Notes under the pieces: generated by a model
What the model was told of the DNA's origin: nothing
The model's input: the letters and a program-made list of their open reading frames with translations, nothing else
The model's database searches: none
Made by a program: the position numbers and the translations under genes
Assembly: GCA_033557465.1 (NCBI GenBank)
Contig: CM066035.1
Span: 902,441,309 to 902,505,308 of the forward strand
Direction: 5' to 3'
Length of the DNA stretch: 64,000 nt
Origin: Ichthyophis bannanicus
Lineage: Eukaryota > Chordata > Amphibia > Gymnophiona > Ichthyophiidae
Part shown: piece by piece, positions 44,340 through 56,314 of the stretch
Position numbering within the stretch: position 1 is the first letter of the stretch
Layout: every line of letters starts with the position of its first letter

Positions 44340-46266
44340 GGGCTTTGACTCCTTTCTAGAGAACTTTGCCTTCCTGCCCCTGAAGGGTCCAGAACCCTTG
44401 GACATCCCAGGCAGGTTATGTCATTTTACCCACAGATGGTACCAAATAACAGCAGAAAATTGGACTCTGTCCATTGTACGAGAGGGGTACAAGCTTCATT
44501 TACACAGCCTGCCCCCTCCTACAATTATAAGACAGTTCAATTCTCAGACCTCTCTCGACAGTCTCTTAGGTCAAGAAGTCACAATGCTCCTTGCTCTAGG
44601 AGAAATAGAGGAAGTACCCATTTCCCATCAGGGTACAGGGTTCTACTCCCCCTGTTTCCTTATTCCAAAGAAAGAGGAGGACACAGACCTATTTTAGACC
44701 TCAGAGAATTGAACAAATATTTGTTCCGAGAGAAGTTCAAAATGGTCTCTCTAGGAACTCTGCTGCCATACCTTCAAAGTCAGGATTGGCTTTGTTTTCT
44801 AGATTTCAAGAATGCATATACTCATATTCTCATCCATCCAAATCACAGGAGATTCCTCGATTCCTGTTTCAAGGAAAGCACTGCCAATGCAAGGTTCTTC
44901 CCTTTGGCCTTGCTTCTGCGCCAAGAGTGTTCACAAAATGCATGGCTGTGGTAGCAGCATTTCTCCGCACTCTGGGAATATTTGTCTTCCCTTAGACGAC
45001 TGGCTCATTCGAGCCCCTACAGTGCCAGAAGCCAGCTCTGCTGTGTTTCGCACAATGTGAATCCTTCAGTATTTGGGACTGGTCATAAACCTCCCAAAAT
45101 CCAATCTTGCTCCCACTCAGTCCCTAGAGTTCATAGGAGCTTATCTGGATACCAGTCAGACAAGGGCTTTCCTTCCGCAGCCCTGCTGTCTTTGCATAGT
45201 ACAACTAGCTTCCCAAACAGTGCTCAAACCTTGTCTCACTGCTCAGGAAATGCTACAATTGCTAGGCCACATGGCATCCACCGTGCATGTGGTTCCTTAT
45301 GCTCGCCTCCATATGCGAGCAACCCAGTGGACTTTATCCACTCGGTGGACACAGACCTCAGGTTGCCTGTCGGACAAAATAACAAACTCAAACCGTCTTA
45401 TTTCGTCCCTCCAATGGTGGTAATCACCCAGAAACCTTCTTGTGGGGTCTCCTTTCCAGCAACCCCTATCCCAAGCCACCCTAACAACAGATGCATCACA
45501 GGTGGGATTGGGAGCCCACCTGCACAATCTCTCTACCTAGGGTATCTGGACTCCACAGGAGGCCTATCTTCACATCAACTTCCTGGAGCTCAGAGCAATC
45601 TTCTTTGCTCTTCGAGTATTTCACGCCCAGCTCAGCTACAAGACAGTCCTAGTTCAAACGGACAATTGGGTAGCCATGTTCTATGTGAACAAGCAGGGTG
45701 GAACAGGCTCTCTGTCACTATGCAACAAAGCTTTGTGACTATGGGCCCTCGCTAGAGAGCATCAGATTCATCTCCTTGCGGTGTATTTTCCAGGCATTCA
45801 AAACTCTTGGGCAGACAAACTCAGTCGAGTTCAGCTTCCACACGAATGGTCTCTCCATGCAGACGAGGTTGCCCAGATATTTCAGGTTTGGGGAACCCTG
45901 GACATAGACCTCTTTGCAAGTCCACTGAATGCCAAACTTCTTCTGTTCTGTTCCAGAATTCTGGCTCGATGTTGTCAGGCAAGCGACACCTTCCTCCTTC
46001 ACTGTGGTCAGGACTTCCTATATGCCTTCCCACCCATTCCCTTCATCCCCAAAACCCTAGTCAAGCTTCAGAGAGACAGAGGTCATATGATCCTCATAGC
46101 TCCACGTTGGCCACGGCAAACGTGGTACTCTCTGCTCCTACATCTCTCTCAAACTCCACCTCTGGAGTTGGGACCCGCTCCAGATCTTCTCTACCAAGAG
46201 GACGGGATGCTCTGGCATCCGAATCCCAAGTCTCTGCATCTCAGGGCCTGGTTTCTGAAAGCCTAG
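44340..46266 (+). pseudogene. D8 RT-RNase H-methyltransferase-like ORF (frameshifted)
   Basis: Pre-RT (DIPGRLCHFTHRWYQITAENW) and GTGFYSPCFLIPKKEEDTDLF are open to 44697. A frameshift follows, then LDLRELNKYLFREKFKMVSL, CFLDFKNAYTHILIHPNH (motif A Asp replaced by Asn in KNAY) and, in another frame, LPFGLASAPRVFTKCM. The YLDDW box is destroyed by a 4-base deletion (CTTCCCTTAGACGACTGG near 44988). RNase H and the MT-like region follow from 45073 (LLGHMASTVHVVPYARLHMR, NSWADKLSRV, DIDLFASPLNAKLLLFCSR, DFLYAFPPIPFIPKTL, MILIAPRWPRQTWYSLLLHL), ending at 46266. Confidence 0.85.
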
Positions 46267-47780
46267 AACTTCAGGATCTTAAACTTTCCCAGCAGGTAAA
46301 GGATATCCTTCATACTTCTAGGAAACCCTCCACAAGACACTCGTATGCCTTTAAGTGGAAAAGGTTTACCATATGGTGCTCGTAGAAGGGTCTTAACCCT
46401 CTTGCGATACCTCTGGAATCGATACTGGAGTATCTCCTTCATTTGTCAAATGCGGATCTGAAGACAAATTCAGTTAGAGTCCATCTTAGTGCTATTGGAG
46501 CTTCTTACAAGCCTCTAAGTGGACAACCTATTTCCTCTCATAGCAAGATTTATGAGAGGCCTTCTTTTAACAAAGCCTCCCATTAAGCCACAACCGGTGG
46601 CATGGGACTTAAATCTGGTGCTCGGGCAGCTCATGAAACTGCCCTTTGAATCATTAGCCACTACATCTTTGAAATTCCTTTCCTGGAAAGTCATCTTCCT
46701 CATTGCAATCACATCAGCACATCACATCAGTGAATTGCAAGCGTTAGTGGCTGATCCTCCTTATGCAAGGTTTCACCATGATAAGGTAGTTCTTAGGACT
46801 CATCCACACTTAATGCCAAAGGTGGTTTCGCCTTTCCATTTAAACCAAGCGGTTTACCTTCCTGTATTCTTTCCGAAGCCTCATGCCTCCAGTGTAGAAA
46901 GGAACCTTCATGCCTTGGACTGTAAAAGAGCTTTGGCCACAGATGGTACCAAATAACAGAGCTTTGTCCTTTTACTTGCAAAGGACACAGCAGCATAGAA
47001 AATCTTCTCAACTCTTTGTTGCTTTTGATCCTAGTCATTTGGGACTTCCAGTTTCCAAAAGAACTCTATCTAACTGGATTGCTCAGTGCATATCCTTTGC
47101 CTATGAGAGTAAGAACCTTCCTAAGAACATAAGACATGCCATACTGGGTCAGACCAAGGTCCATCAAGCCCAGTATCCTGTTTCCAACAGTGGCCAATCT
47201 AGGTCATACGTACCTAGCAATATCCCCAAAAGACACAGGTTCCACAATGCTTGTACTGGGTCAAGCATTGATATCCTGGGTCCCTTTTTAATAGTGGTTT
47301 ATGGACCTTTCCTCCAGGAACTTGTCCAAACCTTTTTTAAACCCAGCTATACTAACAGCCCTTACTACATCCTCCGGTAACAGATTCCAGAGTTTGATTA
47401 CACGTTGAGTGAAAAAATATTTTCTCTTATTTGTCTTAAATAGTTTACCCTGTAGCTTCATTACATGTCCCCTAGTCTTTCTATACTCTGATAGCGTAAA
47501 CAATTGATCCACGTTTATCCGTTCCACTCCATTCATTAATTTATAGACCTCTATCATATCTCCCCTCAGCCGTCTCTTCTCCAGGCCATGTCACAGCTCA
47601 CAATGTGAGAGCCATGGCAGCCTCAATGGCTCATCTTCACTCTGTGTCTGTCGACGACATCTGTCGAGCAGCTACTTGGGCTTTGGTACATACCTTCACA
47701 GCCCACTACTGCTTAGACAAGGACTCCCGCCAGGATGCCTTATTTGGCCATGCTATTCTTCAACACCTTTTTCAGACTTA
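46230..47780 (+). pseudogene. D8 tyrosine recombinase, box I mutated, split by CR1
   Basis: N-terminal RKPSTRHSYAFKWKRFTIWC is followed by TAG at 46383-46385. A deletion near 46540 shifts the frame. Box I reads ITSAHHISELQAL (His codons at 46720-46725) where D1 has SARRISEL, so the catalytic Arg is replaced. A 23-bp copy of RT-region sequence is inserted at 46937-46959. A CR1 3' fragment occupies about 47121-47583. C-terminal motifs follow: AHNVRAMAAS, SVDDICRAATWALVHTF, AHYCLDKDS. Confidence 0.85.
47121..47583 (-). mobile_element. CR1-like LINE 3' fragment inserted in D8 YR
   Basis: Antisense. The tail is at the left (CTAAGAACATAAGACATGCC). The minus-strand frame 47557-47288 encodes [20 protein letters not shown] and [18 protein letters not shown], the CR1 ORF2 C terminus. 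Compared with D7 the insertion replaced about 8-10 bases of target (CTGGAGGG). No target duplication. Confidence 0.85.
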
Positions 47781-47900
47781 ATCAACTCCTACCCACTGTC
47801 CCTGGTAGGATGCCAGAGATCCATGGAGGGAAGTATGGCCCTTTCACAAGGGCTAACAACTTCCTGGGGCTATCTCCCTGGCATCTGCAGCTAGGGAGTC

Positions 47901-48260
47901 CCCATATGTGAAGACTACATTCCTGCTTGTTCCTGGAGATAGCACAGTTACTCACCTGTAAAGGTGATCTCCGGGAACAGCAGGAATTTAATCTTCACAA
48001 CCCGCTCACCTCCCCTAGGAGTTGTATCTCTCTCTCTCTCTCCCTCTCTTTTGTCTCAGCTATAAACTCAACTGGAGAGGGACAGTTAGAAAGGTGGGAA
48101 GGCAGCACGCAGGCGCTGTGGGATGCTCCCAAAAGCTTTCCTATTGGACTCTGGGGAGCATTCCCGCGCAGGCTCCATCGGTACTGATGATACCCATATG
48201 TGAAGACTAAATTCTTGCTGTTCCCGGAGGTCACCTGTTACAGGTGAGTAACTATGCTTT
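47901..48260 (+). repeat. D8 internal complementary region and right terminal repeat
   Basis: ICR at 47901-47999 in the standard order, left-end complement to GGAGAT then right-end complement from AGCACAG. The right terminal repeat ends CTATGCTTT at 48260. Confidence 0.88.
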
Positions 48261-48479
48261 GTGGCAGTGTTTGGAAAAAATTTGAAAATTATATTTATTT
48301 TTATATGGATTTTACAAGAATAGTTACAAAAGCAAATACAAAGAAAAATAAAAATAAAACATAAAAGTCATATTAATCAAAAATAAGGAAACCTACAAAT
48401 CAAATTTAGCCCACATCATGGTGAGAATAAATAAACATAGAAACTAGGGAACTCCCCTGCAAAAAGGAAACAGGAAAAC

Positions 48480-49947
48480 AATTTCCAAACTTAACTTTAT
48501 CTTTATTTGCACACTTTTTATACTGCCCTTTATGACAACAGAGTGGTTTACAATATCAAAAATTCAAAAAGAAGGCCCATGGCTGGAAAGGAAAGGAACA
48601 GAACTACAATCGGTGGAGAGGACAGAGGATAGACATTTGCAACATCCAGAGAGTGGGTAGGACAGTGGGGGAGATTCGGAGGTGGAAGGAGAAGATCAAA
48701 GGCAGAGAAGAACAGGTGAGTTTTGAGGAGACATTTGAACCAGGGGAAGGAGGGTTTGAGATGAAGAGCAGATGGGAGAGATTTCCTAAGAGAGAGACTC
48801 AGGAAGAAGAAAGCAGAATGGCAGGTGGATTCAAGCATTGTTCTTGGAGGGCAAGTGGACGGTTAACCTGAGCTGAGAGGAGACTGCAGACAGGGTTATG
48901 GAAATGGAGGAGATCAGAAATGTATTGAGGGGTTTGTATATAAATGGCCTTGGATAGAGATGAATATTTTAGAATGAATACAGTATTGAACAGGAAGCCA
49001 ATGGAGACCGATGAGAAGTGGTGTGATGTGATCAAAGCAGGTTGCATGCGATAAGATCCGGGCAGTGATATTCTGAATGAGTTACAATCAGTGAAGCTGT
49101 GACAGCGGGAGACCAGCAAGAACAGAGTTGCAGTAGTCAAGATGTGACATCACTAGGGAAAGAAGAAGAGTGGTGAGTGATCAGGGGTCTAGAAAGGGGC
49201 GCAGAGCTCTAATCTGTCTAAGTGAGAAAAAGTAGTGGCACACCAATAGCTAGACATGCTCACAAAAGGAGAGGGCCGAGTCCAAAGTGACCCCAAGATA
49301 GCGGAGGGAAGTGACCATAGAAACCAAGAATCCAGAAATGGAGAGGGGCAAGGGCAGGGATGAACACACCAAAGGTGAACCAAATGGCGGAGGTCTTTGC
49401 AGCGTTGAAGTGCAGGAAATTAGATAAAAGCCAGTGAGCGACTAGAGAGAGATAAGAATTCAGTGGAGTGAGATCAGGAGTCACCGGGGAGGTGTGGTAC
49501 AGAATAATATGATCATTGGCATAATAATATGCCGACAGGGCCAGACTGCTGAACTTGTAGGGTGAGGGGGTAAAAAGACATTGAAAAGATGGGGGGCAAG
49601 CACGTATCCCTGGAGGGACACAAGAGGTAAGAGGCAGTGAAGTTGGAGATGCAGGACCTGAGAACACAGAGAAAGACCAAGAAGAAAGAAAAGAATGAAA
49701 CCATTGCAGGACATTGTTCTAAAATTTTAGACAGAAAAGGGTGATTAGAAACAGGCCGATAGTGAGACAAAACAGAGGGGTCAAGAGAGGGCTTTTTCAG
49801 CAGTGGGTGGACCAGAGCGTATTTCCAGGGAGAGGGAAAGACAACAGAAGTGAGGCTAGTATTCAAAATGAGCTGAATTTAATGGGAGAAAAGCAAGCGA
49901 GGGCTCAGAGCCAGGCCTAGGGAATGGGGTCCGAACGGCATGCAGTT
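48480..49947 (-). mobile_element. L2-like LINE, RT and 3' portion, antisense
   Basis: Minus-strand frames from 49866 downwards read SPWKYALVHPLLKKPSLDPS, SHYRPVSNHPFLSKILEQCP and, after frame breaks, VPPGIRACPPSFQC, YYANDHIILYH (catalytic box region), NSYLSLVAHWLLSNFLHFNA. The LLKKPSLDP...YRPVSNLPFLSKILE block is characteristic of L2-type LINE reverse transcriptases. The 3' untranslated part extends to about 48480 with a TATACTGCCCTTTATGAC tail. The 5' continuation lies beyond D9 at 56691. Multiple frameshifts, so it is an old copy. Sequence 48261-48479 is unassigned AT-rich DNA. Confidence 0.78.
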
Positions 49948-50330
49948 ATCTCCAGGAACAAGCAGGAATGAGTCTTCACATATGGGTACGTCGGTACTGA
50001 CGGAGTCTGCGCCGGAACGCTCCCCAGCGTCCAATCAGAACGCTTTTGGAAGCATCCCAACACGCCTGCGTGCTGCCTTCCCGCCTTTCCCAACTGCCTC
50101 TCCTCAGTTTTCGTTTTTCCGCGGAGCTGGCAGGACGTCCTCCTGTCACCGCAGAAAATTCTTCTTTTATTTTTTGGTTTTCTTGTGGTTGCGGCTGCCT
50201 TTCCCGACGCCACCGGTACCGCCGGTGTTTCTTTTCTTTTTTCTTGTAAAATTTTTCGTTTTTAAGGAATACTTTCCTTGTTAGTGCCTCACGGTTTTCT
50301 TAGGCCTGCTAGGCCTACTCACTTTCCTTT

Positions 50331-52369
50331 ATGGAACCACCAGCCACTATTCCCAAGAAATGTACAAAGTGTGGCGGTACAAAATTAATTTTAGACACTC
50401 ACAATTGGTGTCTAACCTGTTTGGGTCCTGACCATTTTTCTCCGGAGTGTCCCTCCTGCAATAGTATTGTGGGAAGAAGTCTTCTGCATCGAGTTCTCCT
50501 CGATACGCGGTCCTCATCCAACTTCAGGGCACCGACCACTTCTTCTTCTACACGAGATCAGGTAACCCAAAAACAGTCTTTTAAGACTAGCCAGTCCTCG
50601 AGTGGTAAATCTCATGCACAGCATAGAGATGCCTCTGGCCTTGCCCTCGAGAACACACTGGCTTTAAAACCCCGGTGGGAGTCTTCGGCCTCCAAAGCCT
50701 GTGTGGGGTTTCAGGTTGTTCCTGAGGTTCACCCCTCACAGAACATACCTGAGCCATGCTCGGTGGTGGCATCCGCTTCGAGCGGTACCGATACCCCGGC
50801 ATCGGCAATGGTGTTGGATGAAACACTCCTCACCAAGGATCGTAGTCTGGCGTCCTCGGTACCTTCGGGGCCATTGGATACACTGCAGACCGACCTTCCA
50901 GTATCGGTATCGATCCCGGTACCGATACTAGTACTGATGTCGGTACCCTCCAGATGTGCATTGATAGACTCGCTTCCTTCGATGCCGAGTCTGGAATCGA
51001 TCTCCAGTCTGGAGGACTGGGTACCGACTCGCCTTGGTACCGACACCAGACGGTACCGAAGGCACGGTTCCGATGATCCATGTCCGGCACTCTCGGTTTC
51101 TTCGATACCGTTAGAGTGGTCACGGTATCGGATACGGTGCCGGCCTCGGTACCGGTATCCACATTACCATTGCTGTCGGTACCTTCCATGCCTCTCTCAT
51201 CAGGCTCGCTTCCCTCCATACCGAGTTTGGAATCGATCCCTAGCATGGACAGTATGCTACCGACTGTTACTGGTCCCGACCTCCTGTGGTACCAGCGACC
51301 ATCCTCTAAGGACCACCATTCAGGATCTTATATTCCTATAAAGTTGGATAGATCCTTCGGTGCCAATGCTAGTTCTTCAGCAGATCTAGCCTGTCCAAAA
51401 GAATTTCCCTCCGGGGATTTTTCTTTTCAAGCTTTTCTCCTGGATATGGCAAAATCACTTGCCATTTCTATACCTGGACAGGATCCTACTCAAGGGAATA
51501 CAGAATCCCTGTATATTTCTGGAAGAGCAAAGGAGAACATCATGCTTCCTTTGCATAATTCCTTGCAGGATCTCCTTCTACGAATGCGGGAAGCTCCTTT
51601 AACGGTACCCCCACCTTCCAGGGCAACTGATCTATATCAGGTGCCCCCCTCTCCAGGGTTTCAGAGGACCCAACTTCCTCATCATTCCATTGTTGTAGAA
51701 TCAGCAATGAGGCGGGTGAAGAGTACTAAAAAGCACTCTTCTTATCCGCCAGGTCCTGAGTCTAAGACTTTAGATGCCTTTGGACGCCAAACCTTCCAGG
51801 CATCCATGCTTTCAGCAAGAATTCTCTCATATATTTTCTATATGGGTTTATCTCTTGAAGAGGTCACAAAGAAATTACTGTTGTTGACTCCTTTTCTTCA
51901 AGAGCCCAAAAGTGCAGACTATTCCTCACTGGTTAGTCATGCTCAAAATATCTCTAGGTTCCTTACTCATGCTTCCCTAGACTCCTTTGAGTCTGTTAGC
52001 AGAACTTCTGCTATAGCTATAGGGGCACGACGTATAGCCTGGCTCCAGGCTTCAGACTTGGACAAATGGGCACAAGAAAGACTGGGAAATACTCCTTGCA
52101 CTGGAGAAAATCTCTTTAACAAGGAGTCTTTACTCCAAGTTGCTCAGTTAACCACTGACATTCCTGGTTCCAGAGGCTGTTCTACGTCTTCCTTTTTCCC
52201 AGTTGGTAGGAAATGTCCTACCAAACTTTCTTCCCCTAGGGGGAAAAAGTTGTATCCATCTTCTGCCCATCATACAGATGTTCCCAAACAGGGGAAACAT
52301 CGCCCTGGTCTGAAGAAACCACAACCTCAACAGGGTCAGCAAACCCAGCAGTTGCAAGGTTTCAAATAG
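50331..52369 (+). pseudogene. D9 gag-like ORF1, one frameshift
   Basis: ATG at 50331: MEPPATIPKKCTKCGGTKL, TLDTHNW-type spacer, CLTCLGPDHFSPECPSC (complete CxxC, CxxC, H, CxxC set). The frame is open to 51341 and overlaps the +2 frame open from 51080 to TAG 52369, so a single shift near 51070-51100 separates them. The 429-codon second part has SFQAFLLDMAKSLAISIPG, LPHHSIVVESAMRRVKSTKK, TLDAFGRQTFQASMLSARIL, SRTSAIAIGARRIAWLQASD, CTGENLF and a Lys/Pro/Gln tail. Ten GGTACC hexamers fall between about 50780 and 51290. It is the longest well-preserved gag in the window. Confidence 0.85.
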
Positions 52370-53805
52370 ATCATCATTACCTTTCTTGGTTGGTGGTTAC
52401 AGTGGCAGTCTGCTTCCTTTCACTTGAAGTATCTGCACTATTTTTATCCTAACCTTTTCTAGATATCTCTTCACGAGACATCTTTTCTTTTACTCTAAGA
52501 GTCTTTATGGTAATCATGCCCATACTTAACAGGTTTCTCTTCCTCTTTGGGGAAAAGAGAACTGACAACTATCAATAAGACAGTTTTTTTTCCCTGTACT
52601 GACATGTATCATCTTACCTTTCAGAGACTTCCTGCATAGTCAATCTCCTTCAACTCTGTTTTACCTCCCTCTTACTACAACATTCGGTTTGTAAGAGTGG
52701 CTCTTTTACACTGGCAAGCCCCTATGGTCCTCTACCTATTCCACAGGGGGATTCTCCCTTCCAGAGTTGTCTCCCCCTTTATTACCTTAGGGCAGCTCAT
52801 CAGACAATAGGAAGTCCTACCATGTCTGTTGTTTCTTTTCCCAATCTAAAAAAGGAAGAGAAAAGAAATTTTCCTTCGCTGCCCTGGTAGTTGCTGCAGA
52901 TACAGCACTGGTTCTGTTCACCACACAACCAGGGTTTCCCCTCCACTAGCAATCCTTCTAGCCTCAGTGCTAAACCCCAAACAGGTTATTAACCTTGTTT
53001 GGAAACCCTATTATCACAGACTGGTTGGTTAACTTCTGTTCTCTGCCCCTTGTCCTTGGCAGAATAGTTAAGTTGCCCACTGGCTTTAAACAGTCAGTTT
53101 TTTCTTCTAACCAACCTGCAGTATGCTCTCTGCAACTCTACAGAGTAGCTTTGCACTATGGGCCCTTGCTAGAGAGCATTAGTATTCTGCCTAGCAGATG
53201 ACCCTAGATGGTTAGGAGGGGTTCCCCCAGTCATGTTCTCATGGCTGGCGGGTGTTCCCTACCCTTACCATCTCATCTAAAATCTCTTTTGAGATATAAG
53301 ACACAGGCCTTTCATCACGTGAAAACCTAAAGAATGGCCAATTTCCTGGCTTGGCCCATATCTCCTTTGGACTCTCGCCAGAGATACTTTTCTTTCAGTG
53401 GCAGCTCAAGGACGCCTGATACCCATCTTGCCCTTATAGGCAGGTCACCATGGTATCTTATTCCACTGGCGCCCTCCATCCAATCACCATACTGCAGTTC
53501 TGGAGAGATCTGGATTTGCTGCCTGCAGACTGAAGTTATCCTCTGCATTTTTCACGTAGGCCATCCTGGTTATTCAAGAGCTTGAATTCTTAAAGGAATC
53601 TAGACTCCCTCTTGTCAGGGAAACCATTCCTCTGACTCTGCCAGTCATAACCAGGGAAAGAAGATTCTCTATGCATCTATTCAAGCAGGTATCACCCTTC
53701 TTGCTATTAGATAAATTTTTTTCTCTCCCCATATTCCTAGGGGGATCTAGTTATATAGACATCTCTCCATACACATACCTGGAGACATGTGTCTATATGC
53801 CTACA

Positions 53806-53836
<31 letters not shown>

Positions 53837-53910
53837 CTGTGTATCTTCTGCCCATGTATATCTCTCTCTATATATATGCATATATACCCTATATGTATAT
53901 ATTTATGAAT
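52370..53910 (+). pseudogene. D9 non-coding body, eroded RT/RNase H region
   Basis: No open frame. Short matches to the RNase H region of D1 remain, for example GCTTTGCACTATGGGCCC near 53150 followed by TTGCTAGAGAGCATTAG. An AT microsatellite at about 53803-53834 and a polyA/pyrimidine-rich stretch precede the LTR-like insertion. Confidence 0.5.
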
Positions 53911-53911
53911 A

Positions 53912-55374
53912 TTGTGATGCTGCAGACCCTCTGAGAGGGGAAGAAAATGTTTTAAATGCAGGAAAAGTCAAGCACAACCTGCAATATTGCGAGGAACCAC
54001 ATAGGGGGAGCAGGAGGGACCTCCGAGGAACAGAGGAACCACACCTCCTAGGTCATGAGGTAATGCCAGCCAGCTTCCAATCAAGAAAGAGAGGAGTGCC
54101 TCTTAAAGGGAATTGGGAAGGTTGGAAGGCAGAATTAGAACCAGGAGCGGAACTGGCAGAGTCAGGAGAAGCAGAATCAGGAGCAGAGCGGCCAGGAAGA
54201 GAACTGGCAGGACAACCCTGGAAAGGAGGATATCCTGAGGAGACAGGACAGCCCTGGAGAAAGGCACAAGCAGGACGGCCTGGGAAAGGAGGACTGCCAA
54301 GAGAACCAGCAGGTTGGGCAGGACATCCGAGTGAATGGGCTAGATATCCAGAAGGAGCAGTAATCCCTGACCAACGGTTTCGCAGGAGGCCGCAGCAGCT
54401 TCAGAGGTTTGAAGAAAGGAGTCCCCGTGGAGAAGGTGGGACAACTCCAGCCAGAGTGAGTGTTTATTGTACAGAGAAGCAAAGGCGTGGCTGTGACTGT
54501 GGTCTAAAGCCAACAGCGAAACGGTTGGAGAGCTCAAGGCCTGTTGCTCAGGCCAGGCAGGATTCCAACTGGAGCAGGCCTCAAACCTCACCTGGAGCAG
54601 ACAAGCCGAGAAGAAAAGGTAACCCATATTTAACTAAAAGCAGGGTACAAACTGCTGATGTATGGGGAGTACAGGGAGCACAGGAATATTATCCTTGTGA
54701 GAATGCTTATGAGATAAGGTGCAAGAAACACGCACCAACCAAGAAACTTGTTAGTGACCAAGCTTCACAGAAAGCTAAGATAAAACACTTGAAAAAGGAA
54801 GACAGTTCCCAGTATCTGTGGGCGCAGGACCGACGCCCTGTATTCAACCCTGAGCATTGGGAGGTTGTGCAGAAGATATATAAAAAGCCTTATTATAACT
54901 TACCAACAAGTCCTGACTTAGGTTCAGAAGCTTCAGAAGGGGAACCGATGCAGGTGGAATTTGCATCAGACACTGAGATGGACTGTAGCTTCTGTAAGAC
55001 AGGAAGCTTGGAGTCCTTACTAAGCAACTAAGCTAGGTCTTGGGAGTTGAGACTGTTTGTTTGCCTGCTATTCCATTTACTGTGAAGATAACAGTTTTCC
55101 TTTAATGCTTTCTTTTTCTTTAACCTGAATTAAGGAATTTGTGTTTGACGTTTTTGTGTCCAAGCATATGAACCTTTTTTGCATGAAAGGGGAAATAAAT
55201 GCCTTTTGTTTTCCCTCCACTCGGACCTTTTGTTTTCTGTGGGATTTTGGTAACAAAGGACGCTACTAGGGCTGAAAGTCCCTGGGCCCTGTTTGATATT
55301 GGCCAAACCCAACCTTAAATGTTTTTATGTCCCACCTACCTCAGTCCAGCACGCTGCCAAGGTAGGCCCTGTGA
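53912..55374 (+). mobile_element. LTR-like insertion (candidate solo LTR) with a long ORF
   Basis: A 1463-bp segment beginning TGTGATGCTGC and ending GGCCCTGTGACA, flanked by ATAT on both sides (possible 4-bp duplication inside an AT-rich repeat). It starts TG and ends CA as LTRs do. A polyadenylation-type AATAAA lies at about 55194. A frame open from upstream (53787) to the stop at 55031 crosses it and encodes a Gly/Pro/Glu/Arg-rich sequence with irregular GQPW/GKGG repeats, then LWAQDRRPVFNPEHWEVVQ and a Cys-containing acidic end. No reverse transcriptase is visible, and the ORF matches nothing I recognise. Solo LTR is the favoured but unproven reading. Confidence 0.5.
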
Positions 55375-56314
55375 CAATATATATATATCTACATATATAT
55401 ATATATTTGAGATATATTTTTTAGGTAGATATGTATCCACATACTTATCTATCTGTCTGTTTAGGTTCAGATATTCATATATTCCAATATGACCCTGACA
55501 GATGGGCACTACCCCTATCAATGCTGTGCCAGCTTGCTTAGGGTTCTACACATACAACCACTCCCTGTGGTAATTAGTAAATTTTTTTCTTACCATAACC
55601 TTTCAGGGTTAGGTACCTCTGAAGCTCTCCATGTACCTCTTTTTCTTTCCTAATTTACCCCATTTAGGAAAGACATTGGGGATCTTCAGTTAATCTAAAG
55701 CTGTAACGCTTCTTAAGTCTGTCCTTACTTTCTTATCAGATACAGGGGTCTTCCATACCCCTTTTCTCCTACATGGACTAACTCCACTGTCAGTCCAGAT
55801 GGGTCAGACTCATTTTCCTTTTGGTCCTAGGACTGTACTGTTCTTGGGCCAAAACAGCTTAAGCTTTATCTAATAGTACCTTCTGCGTTTTCCGCTGAAG
55901 CCCTACCTCATTATACTACCCCAGTTTCCCCTGGGGCTATTTCGCACCCTGAAGGGTTCTGACCTCCACTTGTTTTTTCTGCAGTTATTGCCTCTACTTC
56001 ACAGTGAGGTACTCCTTGAGGATCTTCTACTGGCTCTTCTAACAGATCCATATGAACCTCAATAGACGTTTTACAATGCCACCAAGGGAGGTCCATATTA
56101 GAATATTGCACTCAATATTTTACTACTAAATGTCCTCTATACAGGGTCTTCCTCTATAGAAGTCCTGCTCTAGTCTAGCTGTTCCACAACACCTTTCTGT
56201 AATTCAGCTCCTACCCTCCATCCCCAGGATGCCTGAGGTTCTGAGGAGTAGCTTGGCTCATTCTAGATTCGCAACATGCTAGGACTCCCTCCGGGCATCT
56301 TAGCTTGGGAGTCC
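55375..56314 (+). pseudogene. D9 non-coding body, eroded YR region
   Basis: No open frame. Similarity to the end of YR is faint but collinear, for instance TCAATAGACGTTTTAC near 56060 against the DDICQ-coding region, and CTGTTCCACAACACCTTT near 56178 just before the conserved CAGCTCCTACCCTCC spacer that follows YR in the other K-type copies. Confidence 0.45.

Larger units (their letters stand above)
41186..44348 (+). pseudogene. D8 gag-like ORF1, split by a hAT element
   Basis: The ATG at 41186 gives MEKTTSGFKKCSECGGTIS, then a stop in place of Trp (THD-stop-CLKCLGPDHSISEC). It continues with the Ser/Arg region (SSYGSQ, SSRSSKGRSPSKYRD), a stop at 41583, GGTACC-type codons, FESSDESEDSEDSAD and PPEDMSFQDFIGDVA before another stop at 42078. 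The capsid-like block TLPHEI-type region to VVESAMRWMKSAKRY follows, interrupted by the hAT at 42412. After the hAT it resumes at 43739 with AFGR-equivalent sequence, MLSARISSYILYM, FDCFECISRTSAIAIGARRIAW, then a frameshift near 44070. It ends near TGA 44346-44348. Confidence 0.82.
40788..48260 (+). mobile_element. D8: DIRS retrotransposon, K-type, with hAT and CR1 insertions
   Basis: The left end ATCTCC at 40788 directly follows the D7 right end. Gag (41186-44348) is split by a hAT element (42412-43732). RT-RH-MT (44340-46266), YR (46230-47780) split by a CR1 piece, ICR (47901-47999) and right end GCTTT at 48260 follow. The left terminal repeat has lost the CGGTACCGAC core present in D7, reading GGGTATCGAAGGAGCC. 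Confidence 0.9.

Noticed and set aside
53803..53900. AT microsatellite as a possible origin or promoter
   Set aside because: Simple dinucleotide expansion with no associated motif.
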